This document shows positions 63,014 to 64,000 of a stretch of DNA of 64,000 bases, piece after piece; within the stretch, counting starts at the first letter, position 1; each line of letters opens with the position of its first letter. The stretch is taken from NCBI GenBank assembly GCA_009746045.1, contig RPFO01000667.1, positions 1,788,569-1,852,568 of the forward strand, given 5' to 3'. The position numbers were made by a program, and so were the translations under genes. The notes below the pieces were generated by a model, which saw only the letters and a program-made list of their open reading frames with translations, ran no database searches and had not been told where the DNA came from. Source of the DNA: Mesostigma viride. Its lineage: Eukaryota; Streptophyta; Mesostigmatophyceae; Mesostigmatales; Mesostigmataceae.

Positions 63014-63346
63014 ACAAGAAAAGGAAAAGGAAAGGAAAGGAAAGGAAAGGAAAGGAAAGGAAAGGAAAGGAAAGGAAAGGAAAGGAAAGGAAAGGAAAGG
63101 AAAGGAAAGGAAAGGAAAGGAAAAGGAAAGGAAAGGAAAGGAAAGGAAAGGAAAGGAAAGGAAAGGAAAGGAAAGGAAAGGAAAGGAAAGGAAAGGAAAG
63201 GAAAGGAAAGGAAAGGAAAGGAAAGGAAAGGAAAGGAAAGGAAAGGAAAGGAAAGGAAAGGAAAGGAAAGGAAAGGAAAGGAAAGGAAAGGAAAGGAAAG
63301 GAAAGGAAAGGAAAGGAAAGGAAAGGAAAGGAAAGGAAAGGAAAGG
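63014..63346. repeat. (GGAAA)n pentanucleotide array
   Basis: About 66 units with one GGAAAA slip (63121). On the minus strand it is a 330-base TTTCC pyrimidine tract ending about 31 bases before the splice acceptor at 62982. Confidence 0.98.
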
Positions 63347-63845
63347 AGAAGCAGGAAGAGGATGGGGGGCATCCGTGCCAGAAGAGGGCGCAAGGGGGAG
63401 AGACCGGATGAGTCGTGCCGCAAGAGGGAGCCAGGGGCGGGGGGCAAGGGAGAGGCACGCAGATGACAGAAAGGAGTTTATAGAGGTTCACAGAGGTTCA
63501 CTAGAAGTGTTAGGAGAGGGTCCACTATACGTGGCGATGAGGGCAGTGGACACGCAGATGAATCAACGGAGGTGAATCTATGGCTTCACACGGCAACCCC
63601 CTCCCCCAGGCATGCGCCAGAACCGAGGAAGTCCCATGATGCGGTTGACTGGGCATGGTGTCTAGGCGCCAGAGAGAAGTTCCATACATAACACTTATAC
63701 TGCAGTATATAACAGAAGTAGATTAACCCTAAGGAAAAGCAGCAATTCAAACAGTTCAATTTGCAGCAAAGGTGTCAAATATGCCCCTTCCCTTCCAGTC
63801 AGGAGGCTGGTCACGCCATTTCCATTAGTAGGCAACAGAGAGACA
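63347..63845. other. Intron or intergenic sequence, no exon found
   Basis: Should contain intron, or the next upstream exon, of the minus-strand Fcf2-type gene, but no match to the W-x-D/N-M-P part of the domain is visible. AGAGGTTCA is duplicated at 63481-63500. Confidence 0.4.
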
Positions 63846-63934
63846 GAGATCGAGATCGATCGATCGATCGATCGATCGATCGATCGATCGATCGATCGAT
63901 CGATCGATCGATCGATCGATCGATCGATCGATCG

Positions 63935-63938
<4 letters not shown>
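63846..63938. repeat. (GATC)n tetranucleotide array
   Basis: About 22 GATC/ATCG units, a self-complementary tetramer that can form hairpins. Confidence 0.97.

Positions 63939-64000
<62 letters not shown>
63939..64000. repeat. (GA)n dinucleotide array, runs off the window
   Basis: Pure GA repeats from the end of the GATC array to the last base; true length unknown. Confidence 0.98.

Noticed and set aside
62851-63491. Lys-Glu and Phe-Leu-Ser frames of up to 198 codons
   Set aside because: Pentamer (GGAAA)n read in different frames. The real coding sequence nearby is the short Fcf2 exon.

Overview
This is repeat-dense nuclear DNA from a eukaryote. It holds many non-LTR retrotransposon (LINE) copies with 6-13 bp target-site duplications, cut-and-paste DNA transposons, very long microsatellites, and at least one host gene split by GT-AG introns. 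Mixed GC-rich coding remnants in AT-rich spacers, together with Harbinger, hAT and LINE families, would fit a green alga or a similar protist. I cannot name the organism from sequence alone. There are no operons, rRNA genes or prokaryotic signals. Most long open frames are by-products of tandem repeats whose period is a multiple of three.

Layout. 1-1530: three hexanucleotide arrays. 2155-2690: a 224-bp-arm inverted repeat. 3518-5560: a decayed GC-rich gene of unknown function. 5977-13990: tandem repeats, retroposon fragments, an opposite-strand RT fragment, and a LINE 3' end carrying a tRNA-like SINE. 14292-14693: exon 1 of a three-member paralogous family. 15311-23849: an 8.5 kb foldback element whose arms carry inverted 21-bp satellites. 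24592-30520: an interspersed repeat ('X') broken by three retroposon insertions, then nested LINEs. 31872-33597: an element with 19-bp terminal repeats starting TTAA. 33669-34112: paralogous exon 2. 36052-36887: a MITE-bounded LINE C-terminal fragment. 36904-37790: a giant TTG array. 39669-43448: a Harbinger element. 43566-44341: possible exon plus paralogous exon 3. 46660-48443: a LINE nuclease-like 3' unit in three tandem copies. 48665-59117: an ORF1-only LINE family, LINE C, the second copy of X, a hAT-type element (52619-54099) and the longest LINE (56859-59106). 61613-62981: two exons of an Fcf2-type pre-rRNA processing gene on the minus strand. 62990-64000: pentamer, GATC and GA microsatellites.

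The unifying theme is a set of LINE and non-autonomous families that end in a short 3' stem-loop, mostly with loop CAAC, followed by a TTAA-like microsatellite tail. Paired changes in the stem between families suggest selection on RNA structure, probably for recognition by the LINE reverse transcriptase. The same tail occurs on 5'-truncated LINEs, on SINE-like elements without coding capacity, and possibly on a 20-bp tail-only insertion.
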